The notes under the pieces are model-generated. The model ran no database searches, was not told the origin of the DNA, and worked only from the letters and a program-made list of their open reading frames with translations. A stretch of DNA of 64,000 nucleotides from DASXHY01 sp036272195 (GTDB lineage Bacteria > Verrucomicrobiota > Verrucomicrobiia > Limisphaerales > DASXHY01). Below are positions 9,557-19,248 of this stretch, piece by piece. The DNA is taken from positions 62,001 to 126,000 of the forward strand of contig DATAZE010000028.1 in NCBI GenBank assembly GCA_036272195.1. The letters run 5' to 3'. The position numbers and the translations under genes are program-made. Position 1 is the first letter of the stretch; the number at the start of each line of letters is the position of its first letter.

Positions 9557-10489
9557 TTATTGAATCGCATGATGCTCAAGGAAATTGAGCATGAAATCCG
9601 CTATGGGATTATAATCCTCTTCCAACGCAAAATGGCCGGAATCCAACAGATGGATTTCTGCGTCAGGAACGTCGCGCCGAAAAGCTTCGGCGCCTTTGGG
9701 ACCGAAGATGGGGTCGTTTTTTCCCCAAACAACAAGCGTGGGCGGGCGTTTGTTCCGCAGATATTCCTGCCACTCGGGATATTTTTTCAGGTTGTCCGCA
9801 TAGTCGGCCTGAAGCTCGAGTTGAATGGCCTTATTTCCGGGTCGCTCCATTAGAGCAATATCCATGGTCCAACTGTCGGGGCTGATTCGGTCCGGGTTTC
9901 GGGCGCCGTGCAAGTATTGATATTTTACCGCATCCAATTCCATGTTGCGCAGGACGGGCGCTTCGGTCGCGCCGGTGCGTTTTTCCCACAGCGGTTTTTT
10001 TAGAAAAAATCGTTCGAGCAAACCTTCTTCGTACACATTTCCATCCTGGAAAACCAGCGCGGCAATCCAATCTGGATGTTTCAAGGCGATTCTCATCCCG
10101 ATTGGCGCGCCGTAGTCCTGCATGTAAAACACGCAGTTGGTGGCATTCTTCGCCTCCAGAAATTTCTCCATCACCGCAGCTTCATGCTCGAACGTGTATT
10201 CGAATTTATCAACAGCCGGCGTGTCGCTGTGGCCAAAGCCCGGGTAATCGGGCGCAATGATGTGGTATTTTCCAGCCAGGAGCGGAATGAGATTGCGGAA
10301 GTAAAACGATGACGTCGGAAATCCGTGAAGCAACACCAGCACCGGCCCTGTTTGAGGGCCGGCTTCGCGATAAAAAATATTTACGCCTTCAATCGATTGG
10401 CTGCGGCAAGTCACCTCTGGCAAGGGCATGGATTTCAGTTGAATTGTCATGCTGACGAGCAGCAAACAAAAACTTATTCGTCGATTCAT
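9557..10489 (-). CDS. Exported alpha/beta hydrolase (haloalkane dehalogenase/epoxide hydrolase-like)
   Basis: The 310-residue protein has a hydrophobic N-terminus likely to be a signal peptide, then an alpha/beta hydrolase fold. The oxyanion motif HGFPTSS is near residue 54. The nucleophile is Asp125 in MQDYG, the acid Asp259 in GKNDP and the base His286 in DSGHFALEE. An aspartate nucleophile in a QDxG context is typical of haloalkane dehalogenases and epoxide hydrolases rather than esterases. The substrate cannot be read from the sequence. It is a single gene convergent with the cytochrome gene. Confidence 0.85.
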   Translation of the reverse strand: MNRRISFCLLLVSMTIQLKSMPLPEVTCRSQSIEGVNIFYREAGPQTGPVLVLLHGFPTSSFYFRNLIPLLAGKYHIIAPDYPGFGHSDTPAVDKFEYTFEHEAAVMEKFLEAKNATNCVFYMQDYGAPIGMRIALKHPDWIAALVFQDGNVYEEGLLERFFLKKPLWEKRTGATEAPVLRNMELDAVKYQYLHGARNPDRISPDSWTMDIALMERPGNKAIQLELQADYADNLKKYPEWQEYLRNKRPPTLVVWGKNDPIFGPKGAEAFRRDVPDAEIHLLDSGHFALEEDYNPIADFMLNFLEHHAIQ

Positions 10490-10579
10490 TTTGTCGTTTC
10501 TTTAACCGCGAGCGCGAATGGATATCAAAACGCGTTCCGATGAACTATGGAGGAAAATAATGCTACAACATTATCCACG

Positions 10580-10607
10580 AATCCGCCTCCTTACGTCGGC
10601 GGCTACC
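10580..10607 (-). repeat. REP unit (GTAG type)
   Basis: On the minus strand this reads GTAG followed by a hairpin with arms CCGCC and GGCGG around ACGTAAGGA. It is one of five copies in the window of a repeat with the core GCCGACGTAAGGAGGC (others near 28.8, 39.8 and two at 51.7 kb). Confidence 0.6.
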
Positions 10608-10612
10608 CATTC

Positions 10613-11869
10613 TCAAATAGCTTCGATGGCGGAGATCTCCGCTTCGGGAGTGGCAGCGACTTCGACGGTTCGCGCGGTGATGTCATTAACGCGAACGCGC
10701 GAGGCAAGCCACACGCTTACCACAGCGGCAGCGACGGCGAACCAACCAAGCAGATTGAAATTCTGGAGCCGGCCCGAGGGTTCCTCGGTGACAATCCAGC
10801 CGCCGAGGCTTGATGCGAGGCCCATGGCGAGGTCGCGGGCGCAGCCGCTCAAACTCATGAACGCTCCCCGGCGCGACGCCGGCACGGCCAAGGTCATAAT
10901 GGCCTGGCCGGGAATGAATCGTCCGCTCGCGAAAACGAAAAATCCGCCCGCGTACATCAATACCACCCAAACCGGCAAGTGCGGTGCGTTGGTAATCAGC
11001 AGCGTCACGATGCACGCCTCGGCGACGAGATACACAAAGACGCGTTTGCTGCCCAGGGAATCCGCGAGCCTCCCGATGACCGGCGCGGTGAACACGGTGA
11101 GCACGCCGCCGGTGAAATAAACGAGGAATAAATATTTTTCCGGCAGCCCCACGTTGCCGACAAGATACGGCGAGAGCAGCGGGATGATGGCGAAGTGGCC
11201 GAACACCGTCGCAGTCATGAAAAGCAAGGCCCGTCCGGCATTCGCATCGCGCAACAGTTCGCGAAATGCGCGCATGGGATCATCCTGATTATGATGATGC
11301 AAATGCCCGCGAACAGCCGGCAGACGCATAAATACAATGATCCACACGACCACGGCGATTCCAGCGAGCATGAAAAACGGCGCTTCCCAGCGAAATTGTT
11401 CGGCCAATTGAAGACCGAACGGAACACCGACCGCGGCGGCCGCGGAAAAAGCTGCCATGATGACGCCCATTGCCGCCGCACGACGTTCAGGGGGCACAAC
11501 ATCGCTGATGATGGACATGACCATCGCGAGCGAGAGTCCGCCGAAGGTTCCGCTTAAGGCCCGGCCCATCAGAAGCGTGGTCGCATTGATGGAAAATGCG
11601 CAAAACAACGTGCCGGTAATGAAGCCTCCGTAGGCAAACAGCAGCAATTTTCGGCGATCGAACCGGTCGATGAACGGCGCGGCAAGCAACCCGACCACGC
11701 CGGAACTAATGGTGTAAGCGGCGACCAGAGTGCTGAAACGCCCAGGGCCGATGTGCAAATCGCGCATGAGCTGCGGCCCCAGCGGCATGAGGAGCATGAA
11801 ATCCACGATGTGCGTGAATTGCACTGCTGCCAGCAGCAATAAGAGTGAGCGTTCCGACAGTTGTTTCAT
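10613..11869 (-). CDS. MFS transporter, drug/sugar efflux-like
   Basis: About 418 residues with twelve predicted hydrophobic segments. The DRFDRRKLLLFAYGG segment between TM2 and TM3 matches the MFS motif A. A basic central loop rich in His and Asp separates the two six-helix halves. The ATG at 11869 is preferred over an upstream TTG at 11884. Proteins of this type (AraJ/YdhP-like) export small molecules by proton antiport; the substrate is unknown. The N-terminus points toward a REPIN element, and it is not in an operon with the efflux genes beyond it. Confidence 0.85.
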   Translation of the reverse strand: MKQLSERSLLLLLAAVQFTHIVDFMLLMPLGPQLMRDLHIGPGRFSTLVAAYTISSGVVGLLAAPFIDRFDRRKLLLFAYGGFITGTLFCAFSINATTLLMGRALSGTFGGLSLAMVMSIISDVVPPERRAAAMGVIMAAFSAAAAVGVPFGLQLAEQFRWEAPFFMLAGIAVVVWIIVFMRLPAVRGHLHHHNQDDPMRAFRELLRDANAGRALLFMTATVFGHFAIIPLLSPYLVGNVGLPEKYLFLVYFTGGVLTVFTAPVIGRLADSLGSKRVFVYLVAEACIVTLLITNAPHLPVWVVLMYAGGFFVFASGRFIPGQAIMTLAVPASRRGAFMSLSGCARDLAMGLASSLGGWIVTEEPSGRLQNFNLLGWFAVAAAVVSVWLASRVRVNDITARTVEVAATPEAEISAIEAI

Positions 11870-11982
11870 GAGCGTTGGTGACAATACCTCAATTCGCCGC
11901 GCGGTCCAGCCGTCGCGATGCTACTTTCGTAGCAGCGGCAGGCGGTATCATTCGAGCTGTGTTTAGAAGCGAAATATTGATC

Positions 11983-12062
11983 GTAGGACAGGCATCCTGC
12001 CTGCCTCCATTATTCGCTTTTCGTGTCGGGATAGTTAGAGACAGGCGGGACGCCTGTCCTAC
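11983..12062. repeat. REPIN-like element with 11-bp terminal inverted repeats
   Basis: GTAGGACAGGC (11983-11993) and GCCTGTCCTAC (12052-12062) are perfect inverted repeats bounding 80 bp. Inside each end a second short palindrome forms a hairpin after the GTAG. The roughly 300-base gap between the RND gene and the MFS gene otherwise holds nothing recognised. Confidence 0.7.
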
Positions 12063-12181
12063 GTGGGCGAAGGCGGGTTGGTGGAATTTAATCGGGACAA
12101 CAAAGCTGGCGAAGCTGACGGCGTTCACCGGAATGAATAACCGCCGGCCTTGCGGATTGCGAAATTCTCGTAAATTCAAGT

Positions 12182-15100
12182 TCATGGTTTGCGGGTGGCA
12201 AATTCGTTTTTAGTGGGACGCGCCTCGAGCGCCTGGTGTTCCCAGCCGCCGCCAAGGGCTTTGATGAGTTGAACGGAAGCGTTGAGCCGCTGACCGGCGA
12301 GTTGGGCGTCAGCGCGTTCGGCTTGCAGCGCATCGCGACTGGCGTCCACCACGTCGAGATAGCCGACGATGCCGGACCGATACCGGTCGGTGGCGAGATC
12401 AGCGGCGCGGCGGGCGGTCGAGACGGCGCGCTGCTGCGCTTCGGCCTGCGTGGTCAGATAACGAATGCCGGAAAGGCTGTTTTCCACTTCACCGAAAGCG
12501 ACGAGCACTTGCTGGCGATAATGCGCCACGGCTTCTTCGCGCGCGGCTTGCGAGCGGCGATAATTGGCCTTGTTCCGTCCGCCGGCAAACAACGGCAGCG
12601 AGAGGCTCGGGCCGAGGGACCAGGTGCGGCTGTCCCATTTGAACAAAGAATCGACGTCGGCGCTTAAAAAGCCACCCGAGCCTGTCAGTGTCAGCACCGG
12701 GAAGAACGAAGCTTTGGCCACGCCGATGCGGGCGTTGGCGGAAGCAAGCTGCCGTTCCGCTTCGGCGACATCAGGCCGACGTTCCAGGAGATCGGCAGGC
12801 AGGCCGGCGGGAATTTCCGGGGGCTGCGGTTTCCAATGATTTGTTTCGGCCGCCAAATGAAACGATGAGGGATTGCTGCCGGTCAAAATGGCAATGGCGT
12901 TCTCGAGTTCCGCGCGGCGCTGGGCCAGCGACGCCGCGTCCGCCTCGGTGGTCGCGAGTTCGGTTTCCGCCCGCGCGACATCAAGGTCATTGCCGATGCC
13001 GCCCTCAAAACGGCCGCGGACGAGTTGCACTTGTTCCTTACGCAAGTCCACCGTGCCGTTCACGGTGGCGATTTCCGCATCGAGCGCGCGCAGGGAGAAA
13101 TAATTCTGCGCGACGTCGCCCTGCAATGTCAGGAGCACGCCGTAGTAGGAAGCGAGCGACGCCTGTGCATCGGCGCGGGCGCTTTCAAAACTGCGGCGCA
13201 CCCTGCCCCACAAATCGACCTCGTAACTCAGGTCCACCGGTGTGTTATAGGTGTTCGCGGTGACGTTGCCAAAACTTGGGTCCTGGTTGGGAGAATAGCG
13301 CTGCCGGTTAAAACTCGGATCGAAGTTTACGCTGGGCAGGAATTCGCTGCGAGCCACGCGGGCGTTGGCCCGCGCCTGGTCGACGCGCGCGACGGCGGCT
13401 TTGAGGTCCTGGTTGGATGACAGCGCCTGCGATTCCAGCTCATTCAATTTCGCGTCGCCGAAAACCTGCCACCATACTCCGCGGGGCACGTTGTCCAGCG
13501 GACGGCCTTCTTTCCACGCCCCAAGTTCCACTGCCTTGTAATCTGCCGAGACGGAATTAGTGGGCGGATGATAATCCGGACCGACGGTGAGCAGCCCCGC
13601 TTTTGCTGGAGAAACAGCAAGCAATAACATCAGGATGGCGATGGTTGCACCAGCCGCGCCGAGCGCGGGGCCTTTAGACTCGGGCGCGAGAGAGGGTTTA
13701 TGTTTGAAACCGAGCTTCATCAGCATCACGTAAAACACAGGCGTGAGGAACAAGCCGAAGAGCGTCACGCCGATCATTCCCGAGAACACAGCGATGCCCA
13801 TGGCCTGCCGCATTTCCGCGCCGGCACCGTGAGATTTCACCAGCGGAAACACACCGGCGATGAACGCGATCGAGGTCATCAGGATGGGGCGCAAGCGCAG
13901 GCGGCTCGCTTCGATGGCGGCCTCGACGGGAGTTTTGTGTTCTTCCTCCTGTTTATGCCGCGCAAATTCGACGATTAGAATTGCGTTTTTACACGCAAGA
14001 CCGACGAGCACGATCAAACCGATCTGGGTGAAGATGTTGTTGTCGCCGCCCTTGAGCCAGACGCCGGTGATCGCGAACAGCAAACACATCGGGACGATGA
14101 GAATGATGGCAAGCGGCAGCCGGAAACTCTCGTATTGCGCGGCGAGCACCAGGAACACGAGCAGCAAACAGAGCGGATAAACGTAGACCGCGGTGTTGCC
14201 GGCAAGGATGCGTTGGAACGTGAGTTCGGTCCAATCCATCTCCATCCCTTTCGGGAGAGTGTCGTTCGCGATTTTCGTAATCATGGCTTCGGCCTGGCCG
14301 GAACTGTAGCCGGGCGCGGGGCCGCCGTTGATTTCGGCGGCGGGATAACCGTTGTAACGCATCGCACGATCAGGGCCGTGGGTCTCGGTCACTTTGATGA
14401 GTGTGCCCAACGGGACCATCTGGCCGGCGGCGTTGCGGGTCTTGAGACGGGTGATGTCTTCCGGCCGGTCGCGGAATGGCGCGTCTGCCTGTGCGACCAC
14501 TTGATACGTGCGACCGAAGCGGTTGAAATCGTTCACGTAGAGCGAGCCGAGATAAACCTGCATCGTCTCGAAAAGATTTTCAAGCGGCACGCCTTGTTGT
14601 TTCGCTTTCACGCGGTCGATGTCGGCGTCCAATTGCGGCACATTAACAGTGAAGGTGGAGAATACGCCCGCGAGGCCGGGAGTTTGATAACTTTTGCCAA
14701 TGACTTGCTGCACGCTCTGATACAACGCGTCGTAGCCAAGGTCGGCGCGGTCCTCGACGTAAAATTTGAAACCGCCAATCGTTCCCAACCCCTGCACCGG
14801 CGGCGGCGGCACGGAAAGAATAAACGCGTCCTGAATCGAGGAGAATTTTTGATTCAACGCCGCAGAAATCGCCGGACCGCTGAGGGACTTGGACGTGCGC
14901 TCGTCAAAAGGCTTGAGCGTGAAGAATACGATGCCGGCGTTGGGCGCGACGCTGAAGCCGCTGATGCTCAGGCCGGGAAATGCCACGGCGCTTTCCACGC
15001 CGGGCTGTTTCAGGCCGATGTCCGACATATGGCGAATCACCGCTTCGGTGCGGTCAAGCGAGGCGCCATCGGGCAATTGCGCGAAGGCGACGAGATATTG

Positions 15101-16831
15101 TTTGTCTTGCGTGGGCACGAACCCGGTAGGCATGCGATTGAAACTCCATCCCGTGAGGAACACGAGGCCGCCGTAAACCACCAGCGCCACGACGCTTTTG
15201 CGCAGCACCGAGGCGACGCCGCTGGAATATTTATCACCCGACCACGCAAAGGCGCGATTGAAGGGACGGAAGAACCAGCCGAGGCCGCGCTCCATCAGGC
15301 GCGCGAACCAATCTTTCTTCTCGCCATGTTCCTTGAGCAATACCGCGCACAGAGCGGGCGAGAGCGTGAGGGAATTGATCGCGGAGATCACCGTCGAAAT
15401 CGCGATGGTGATGGCGAATTGTTTATAGAACTGACCGGTCAACCCGCTGATGAACGCTGTCGGCACGAACACGGCGCACAAGACGAGCGCGGTCGCAATG
15501 ATCGGGCTGGTGACCTCGCTCATCGCTTTCCTGGCGGCATCGTGGGGACGCAATCCGAGGGCGATGTTACGCTCGACGTTTTCAACGACGACAATGGCGT
15601 CGTCCACGACAATTCCGATGGCCAGCACGAGGCCGAAGAGCGAAAGGTTGTTGATGGAAAAACCGAGCGCGAGCATCACAGCGAATGTACCCACGAGCGA
15701 CACCGGCACAGCGGCGAGCGGAATGATGGAGGCGCGCCAGGTCTGGAGAAATACGATGACCACGATGACGACCAGCAGCACAGCCTCGAGCAGCGTGTGC
15801 ACCACGGCTTCGATGGAATGCCGCACGAAAACGGTGGGGTCATAAACCACGTCGTAATCCACGCCTTCGGGAAAGTTCTTTTTAAGCTCTTCCATTTTCG
15901 CGCGGACATTCTTGGACAATTCCAGGGCATTCGCGCCCGGCGTCTGGAAGATCGGGATGGCGACCGCGGTTTTGTTATTGAGCAACGAACGCAAGGCATA
16001 ACTGCCGGCGCTCAGTTCGATGCGCGCCACGTCCTTCAGAAGCGTCTTCTCGCCTTCAGGACCGGTTTTGACGATGACCTGGCCGAATTCTTCTGCTGAA
16101 ATCAACCGGCCTTTCGCGTTGATCTGCATTTCAAAATTCACCGGTGAACTGACCGGCTGCTGGCCGATGGCGCCGGCTGCCACTTGCACATTCTGCTCGC
16201 GTATGGCGGCCACGACATCGCTGGCTGTGAGATTTCGGGCCGCGAGTTTGTCCGGGTTGAGCCAGACGCGCATGGCGTAATCACCCGAACCGAAAAGTTG
16301 CACGTCACCCGCTCCCGGGATGCGCGCGAGCACGTCCTTCACTTGCAAGGTGGCGTAGTTACGCAAATAAACATCATTGTAACGGCCATCCGGTGAAAAC
16401 AAATGCACCACCATCGTCAGGTCGGGCGATTGTTTCTTGGTCGTCACGCCGAGGCGGCGGACTTCCTCCGGCAATTTCGGCAATGCCTGCGCAACACGGT
16501 TCTGCACCTGCACCTGCGCGTTGTCCACGTCCGTGCCGAGCTTGAACGTGATGGTCAGTGACATCACCCCGTCGCCGGTGGCCTGGGAAAACATGTAGAG
16601 CGAATTTTCGACGCCGTTGATTTCCTGTTCGAGCGGAGAGGCGACCGTTTCGGCAATGGTCTTCGGGTTCGCGCCGGGATAAGTCGCCGTCACGACGACA
16701 GTGGGCGGGACGACTTCGGGATATTCGCTGATGGGCAGCTTGAACATCGCAATGAGGCCCACGAGAAAAATCATCGTGGAGAGCACGCCCGCGAAAATCG
16801 GGCGGCGGATGAAGAAATTTGAAAAATTCAT
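12182..16831 (-). CDS. RND multidrug efflux pump fused to a TolC/OprM-type outer-membrane factor
   Basis: An unbroken 1549-residue frame. Residues 1 to about 1045 are a complete HAE1-family RND permease (AcrB/MexB-like), starting MNFSNFFIRRPIFAGVL and including the TM4 proton-relay segment GIVVDDAIVVVEN. Residues about 1079-1549 are a complete outer-membrane factor of the NodT/OprM type, beginning VGPDYHPP and containing both repeats (RPDVAEAERQL in the second). A hydrophobic stretch with an AKA/G site (A1078-G1079) separates them and resembles a signal peptide; the usual lipobox cysteine is absent. Proton-driven drug export across both membranes, with the membrane-fusion protein encoded just upstream, is the expected role. 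Whether the chain is cleaved at the junction is unknown. Confidence 0.9.
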   Translation of the reverse strand: MNFSNFFIRRPIFAGVLSTMIFLVGLIAMFKLPISEYPEVVPPTVVVTATYPGANPKTIAETVASPLEQEINGVENSLYMFSQATGDGVMSLTITFKLGTDVDNAQVQVQNRVAQALPKLPEEVRRLGVTTKKQSPDLTMVVHLFSPDGRYNDVYLRNYATLQVKDVLARIPGAGDVQLFGSGDYAMRVWLNPDKLAARNLTASDVVAAIREQNVQVAAGAIGQQPVSSPVNFEMQINAKGRLISAEEFGQVIVKTGPEGEKTLLKDVARIELSAGSYALRSLLNNKTAVAIPIFQTPGANALELSKNVRAKMEELKKNFPEGVDYDVVYDPTVFVRHSIEAVVHTLLEAVLLVVIVVIVFLQTWRASIIPLAAVPVSLVGTFAVMLALGFSINNLSLFGLVLAIGIVVDDAIVVVENVERNIALGLRPHDAARKAMSEVTSPIIATALVLCAVFVPTAFISGLTGQFYKQFAITIAISTVISAINSLTLSPALCAVLLKEHGEKKDWFARLMERGLGWFFRPFNRAFAWSGDKYSSGVASVLRKSVVALVVYGGLVFLTGWSFNRMPTGFVPTQDKQYLVAFAQLPDGASLDRTEAVIRHMSDIGLKQPGVESAVAFPGLSISGFSVAPNAGIVFFTLKPFDERTSKSLSGPAISAALNQKFSSIQDAFILSVPPPPVQGLGTIGGFKFYVEDRADLGYDALYQSVQQVIGKSYQTPGLAGVFSTFTVNVPQLDADIDRVKAKQQGVPLENLFETMQVYLGSLYVNDFNRFGRTYQVVAQADAPFRDRPEDITRLKTRNAAGQMVPLGTLIKVTETHGPDRAMRYNGYPAAEINGGPAPGYSSGQAEAMITKIANDTLPKGMEMDWTELTFQRILAGNTAVYVYPLCLLLVFLVLAAQYESFRLPLAIILIVPMCLLFAITGVWLKGGDNNIFTQIGLIVLVGLACKNAILIVEFARHKQEEEHKTPVEAAIEASRLRLRPILMTSIAFIAGVFPLVKSHGAGAEMRQAMGIAVFSGMIGVTLFGLFLTPVFYVMLMKLGFKHKPSLAPESKGPALGAAGATIAILMLLLAVSPAKAGLLTVGPDYHPPTNSVSADYKAVELGAWKEGRPLDNVPRGVWWQVFGDAKLNELESQALSSNQDLKAAVARVDQARANARVARSEFLPSVNFDPSFNRQRYSPNQDPSFGNVTANTYNTPVDLSYEVDLWGRVRRSFESARADAQASLASYYGVLLTLQGDVAQNYFSLRALDAEIATVNGTVDLRKEQVQLVRGRFEGGIGNDLDVARAETELATTEADAASLAQRRAELENAIAILTGSNPSSFHLAAETNHWKPQPPEIPAGLPADLLERRPDVAEAERQLASANARIGVAKASFFPVLTLTGSGGFLSADVDSLFKWDSRTWSLGPSLSLPLFAGGRNKANYRRSQAAREEAVAHYRQQVLVAFGEVENSLSGIRYLTTQAEAQQRAVSTARRAADLATDRYRSGIVGYLDVVDASRDALQAERADAQLAGQRLNASVQLIKALGGGWEHQALEARPTKNEFATRKP

Positions 16832-16923
16832 AAGCTTAGCTTTCTAGATTTTGAGACAAAAAGGCCCCGATTGATTTCTGATTGTGGTTATCGACCAGGA
16901 TCTCTTGCGTCGGCTGCTGCGAG

Positions 16924-18102
16924 TTAACGTTTGGCCAGCGGCAGGGCTTCTTTACTGGCAACGGCGTTCTCGGCTTTGACGGCCATGCCGGGACGAACGC
17001 GTTGCATTCCGTTGACGACAATTTGTTCGCCGCCGGTCACGCCGGAACGAATAATTCGCATGCCCTCGATGGTCGGACCCAGCACGACGGATTGATAAGC
17101 CACGGTGTTGGTGGGAGTAAGCGCCAGCACATATTTTTGTGCCTGGTCGGTGCCGACGGCCCGCTCCGAAATGAGCAACGCCGAGTGGCGCGCGCTCAAT
17201 GGGACGCGGATGCGAGCAAACAATCCGGGCACGATGCGCCCGTCGTCATTGGGAAATACGGCGCGCAACAGGATGCTTCCGGTGTTCGGATCGAGCTGAT
17301 TGTCGAGAGATTCAATGTAGCCGTGATGCGAGAATTCCGACTCGTCGCCCAGTTGCAGTTCCACGGGAACCCGCCCGCCACCGTCGGTGTCGAATTTTTG
17401 TTTGCTCTGGAGGGCGTTGAACTTGAGGAGAGAATCCTCATCCATGTCCGCGTAAACATAAACCGGGTTGACTGACACGATGGTGGTCAGTTTGGTCGCG
17501 GCGCCAGCGATGCCGCTGACGTAATTGCCTTCCGTGAGAAAGGCGCGGCTCACACGGCCATCAATGGGCGCGCGAACCTCGGTATATTCCAGATCGAGTT
17601 TGGCGTAATCGCGCGCCGCCTCAGCAGCCGCCAGCGCGGCTTTGGCCCCTTCGAACCGCGAAATACGCGCATCCCCTTCCTCAGTCGAGATGGCTTTAGT
17701 CGCCAGCAACTGCGTGGTGCGGTCGGCTTCGCGTTTGGCGTTGTCGAGATCCACGCGAGCGTGGGCAGCTTGAGCCTGGAGGCGATCGAAGTCCGCTTTG
17801 TGCCAGCGAGGATCAATTACGAATAACACATCGCCTTTCTTGACGAGTTGGCCGGATTGGAAGCGTACCTCCTGGATATAACCGGAAACGCGCGGGCGCA
17901 CTTCGACCGAATCCACCGGCTCCGTGCGGCCGGTGAACTCGTCCCATTCGACGATTTCACGTTGCTCAACGGGAGCAACCGTGACGGACGGCGGGGGCGG
18001 CTGTTGTTGGGAAGCGCCGTGGCTGCAACCGGCCAAAAGCGCCACTGCGGCGCCCGCGGCCAGTATCGGTCCGGAAAAGCGAACAAAATTTCTGTAGGTC
18101 AT
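16924..18102 (-). CDS. RND efflux membrane-fusion lipoprotein (AcrA/MexA-like)
   Basis: Starting at the ATG at 18102 gives a lipoprotein signal ending LLAGC, so the protein is likely anchored to the inner membrane. The order of segments is typical: beta-barrel strand region, biotinyl-lipoyl half with the RVSGYIQEV motif, alpha-helical hairpin (residues about 95-170), lipoyl half, and a C-terminal membrane-proximal region. It would bridge the RND pump and the outer-membrane factor encoded as one chain 92 bases downstream. It follows a 109-residue gene and a TetR gene on the same strand. Confidence 0.92.
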   Translation of the reverse strand: MTYRNFVRFSGPILAAGAAVALLAGCSHGASQQQPPPPSVTVAPVEQREIVEWDEFTGRTEPVDSVEVRPRVSGYIQEVRFQSGQLVKKGDVLFVIDPRWHKADFDRLQAQAAHARVDLDNAKREADRTTQLLATKAISTEEGDARISRFEGAKAALAAAEAARDYAKLDLEYTEVRAPIDGRVSRAFLTEGNYVSGIAGAATKLTTIVSVNPVYVYADMDEDSLLKFNALQSKQKFDTDGGGRVPVELQLGDESEFSHHGYIESLDNQLDPNTGSILLRAVFPNDDGRIVPGLFARIRVPLSARHSALLISERAVGTDQAQKYVLALTPTNTVAYQSVVLGPTIEGMRIIRSGVTGGEQIVVNGMQRVRPGMAVKAENAVASKEALPLAKR

Positions 18103-18158
18103 AAATTTACTTCGGGTTTGAGATTTGATTTCCTGAATTCCCAGGGTTATACGCGTAA

Positions 18159-18488
18159 TCACGCCATGATGAATGCCGGCGCCGTTCGCCGACGCAACGA
18201 TTGCTGGCGCAAATGCCAGCCAGTCACTGCGCTGGCTTTCTCGGTCGCAAGCGTCGGAAAGAGCAGTTCCGGATAATCCGTCTGCCAGGCGAGCGCTTCG
18301 GCTTCGTTGATCGCAAGTTCGAGCACATGCTGGTGGCCTTCGAGCTGGTCGCGGAATTCCGCCACTATTTGCGTTTTGACGTTTTCCAACTGCGTCAGAA
18401 GCTTCCGGCAGGAATTAATGCAACTCTGGCTGAAATTCGATTTGGCGCTCGATTCGAGCTGCCCTTTTACTTCTATTGTTGTCTTCAT
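18159..18488 (-). CDS. Uncharacterised 109-residue protein in the efflux operon
   Basis: Not recognised. It is soluble, has no signal peptide, and its middle part (about 20-75) is a heptad-rich helical segment with several Gln and Glu residues. It lies between the TetR gene and the membrane-fusion gene on the same strand, directly downstream of TAGTCAA motifs that resemble half-sites of the TetR operator, which suggests it belongs to the regulon. A role as a small effector or accessory protein would be a guess. Confidence 0.65.
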   Translation of the reverse strand: MKTTIEVKGQLESSAKSNFSQSCINSCRKLLTQLENVKTQIVAEFRDQLEGHQHVLELAINEAEALAWQTDYPELLFPTLATEKASAVTGWHLRQQSLRRRTAPAFIMA

Positions 18489-18518
18489 AACTCTTTTACC
18501 TTTCTAGTAGTTGTCTGT

Positions 18519-18539
18519 TTAGTCAAATTTATAGTCAAA
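18519..18539. promoter_or_regulatory. Putative TetR half-sites before the efflux genes
   Basis: TAGTCAA occurs twice, 12 bases apart (18520 and 18532), in the gap between the TetR gene and the 109-residue gene. It equals one arm of the 18-bp palindrome upstream of TetR. A second operator controlling the pump genes is inferred. Confidence 0.4.
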
Positions 18540-18551
18540 AAAAATCTAATT

Positions 18552-19169
18552 TTACGCTGCCGCCGCCTGGGGCTTCTTAACTCCCAGCAATTCGTAGGTC
18601 CCGGAAATCGCATCTTTAAAGACATTCAAGTTGTTTTGAATGCGCGCCTGCGTAGCCAAGCCTTGATAATAAGCGAACAGGATTCGGGATTTGGCAGCCG
18701 GATCCGGCGCCGTGACCAAACCAGCCGCCTGGGCGTCCCGGATGGCTGTTTCCAGATATCTACGCTTATATTCCAGTATTTCCTGGATTTTCTGCTGCAA
18801 ACGATGGTCTTCCTGGGTGCTGACTTCCGCGCCGACTGAAAACAAGGGGCACCCCAACACACAACCGTATTGCTGGCAGATTTTTGCCTGAAAACGATAG
18901 AAATAATCGCAATATTTCTCAAAGCGATCCAAAGGCGGCACCGTGGGTGAGAAAATCGCGTCCAATTCCGGCCGGTGCTGGGACCAATCCTCCTCCATGC
19001 CCACCAGCGCCAATTCCACCTTCGAGTCAAAAAAGTAATAAAAACTACCCTTTTTGACCCCGGCCTTCTCGCAAATTTGATCAATAGTCGTGGTACCGTA
19101 AGAGCCCTTCCAAATGAGCTCCCGGACGGCTTTCATCAATCTTTCTCTAGCATCGCTGACACGGCCCAT
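18552..19169 (-). CDS. TetR/AcrR-family repressor of the efflux operon
   Basis: The 205-residue protein has the TetR N-terminal helix-turn-helix (about 10-56; TTTIDQICEKAGVKKGSFYY with the conserved YYFFDSK that follows) and a C-terminal ligand domain carrying three cysteines (CQQYGCVLGC). It precedes the pump genes on the same strand and has a perfect 18-bp palindrome in its own promoter, so it likely represses itself and the pump until a ligand binds. The inducer is unknown. Confidence 0.9.
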   Translation of the reverse strand: MGRVSDARERLMKAVRELIWKGSYGTTTIDQICEKAGVKKGSFYYFFDSKVELALVGMEEDWSQHRPELDAIFSPTVPPLDRFEKYCDYFYRFQAKICQQYGCVLGCPLFSVGAEVSTQEDHRLQQKIQEILEYKRRYLETAIRDAQAAGLVTAPDPAAKSRILFAYYQGLATQARIQNNLNVFKDAISGTYELLGVKKPQAAAA

Positions 19170-19230
19170 AAAATCTCTTTTTCTTTTTTGTCCCGAATTG
19201 TTGACTCGTGACGACGTAAACTTTATCTAA

Positions 19231-19248
19231 GTTGACTAATTAGTCAAC
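19231..19248. promoter_or_regulatory. TetR operator: perfect 18-bp palindrome
   Basis: GTTGACTAATTAGTCAAC is identical to its own reverse complement. On the minus strand it includes a TTGACT that could serve as the -35 box, with TAAAGT 16 bases later as a -10, so a bound repressor would block RNA polymerase. A further TTGACT half-site lies at 19201. Confidence 0.7.

Noticed and set aside
14135..16099. A 654-codon plus-strand reading frame antisense to the RND gene
   Set aside because: Its predicted protein is a low-complexity Arg/Gly/His/Glu mix, expected from the complement of a GC-rich gene, and the minus-strand gene has full domain support.
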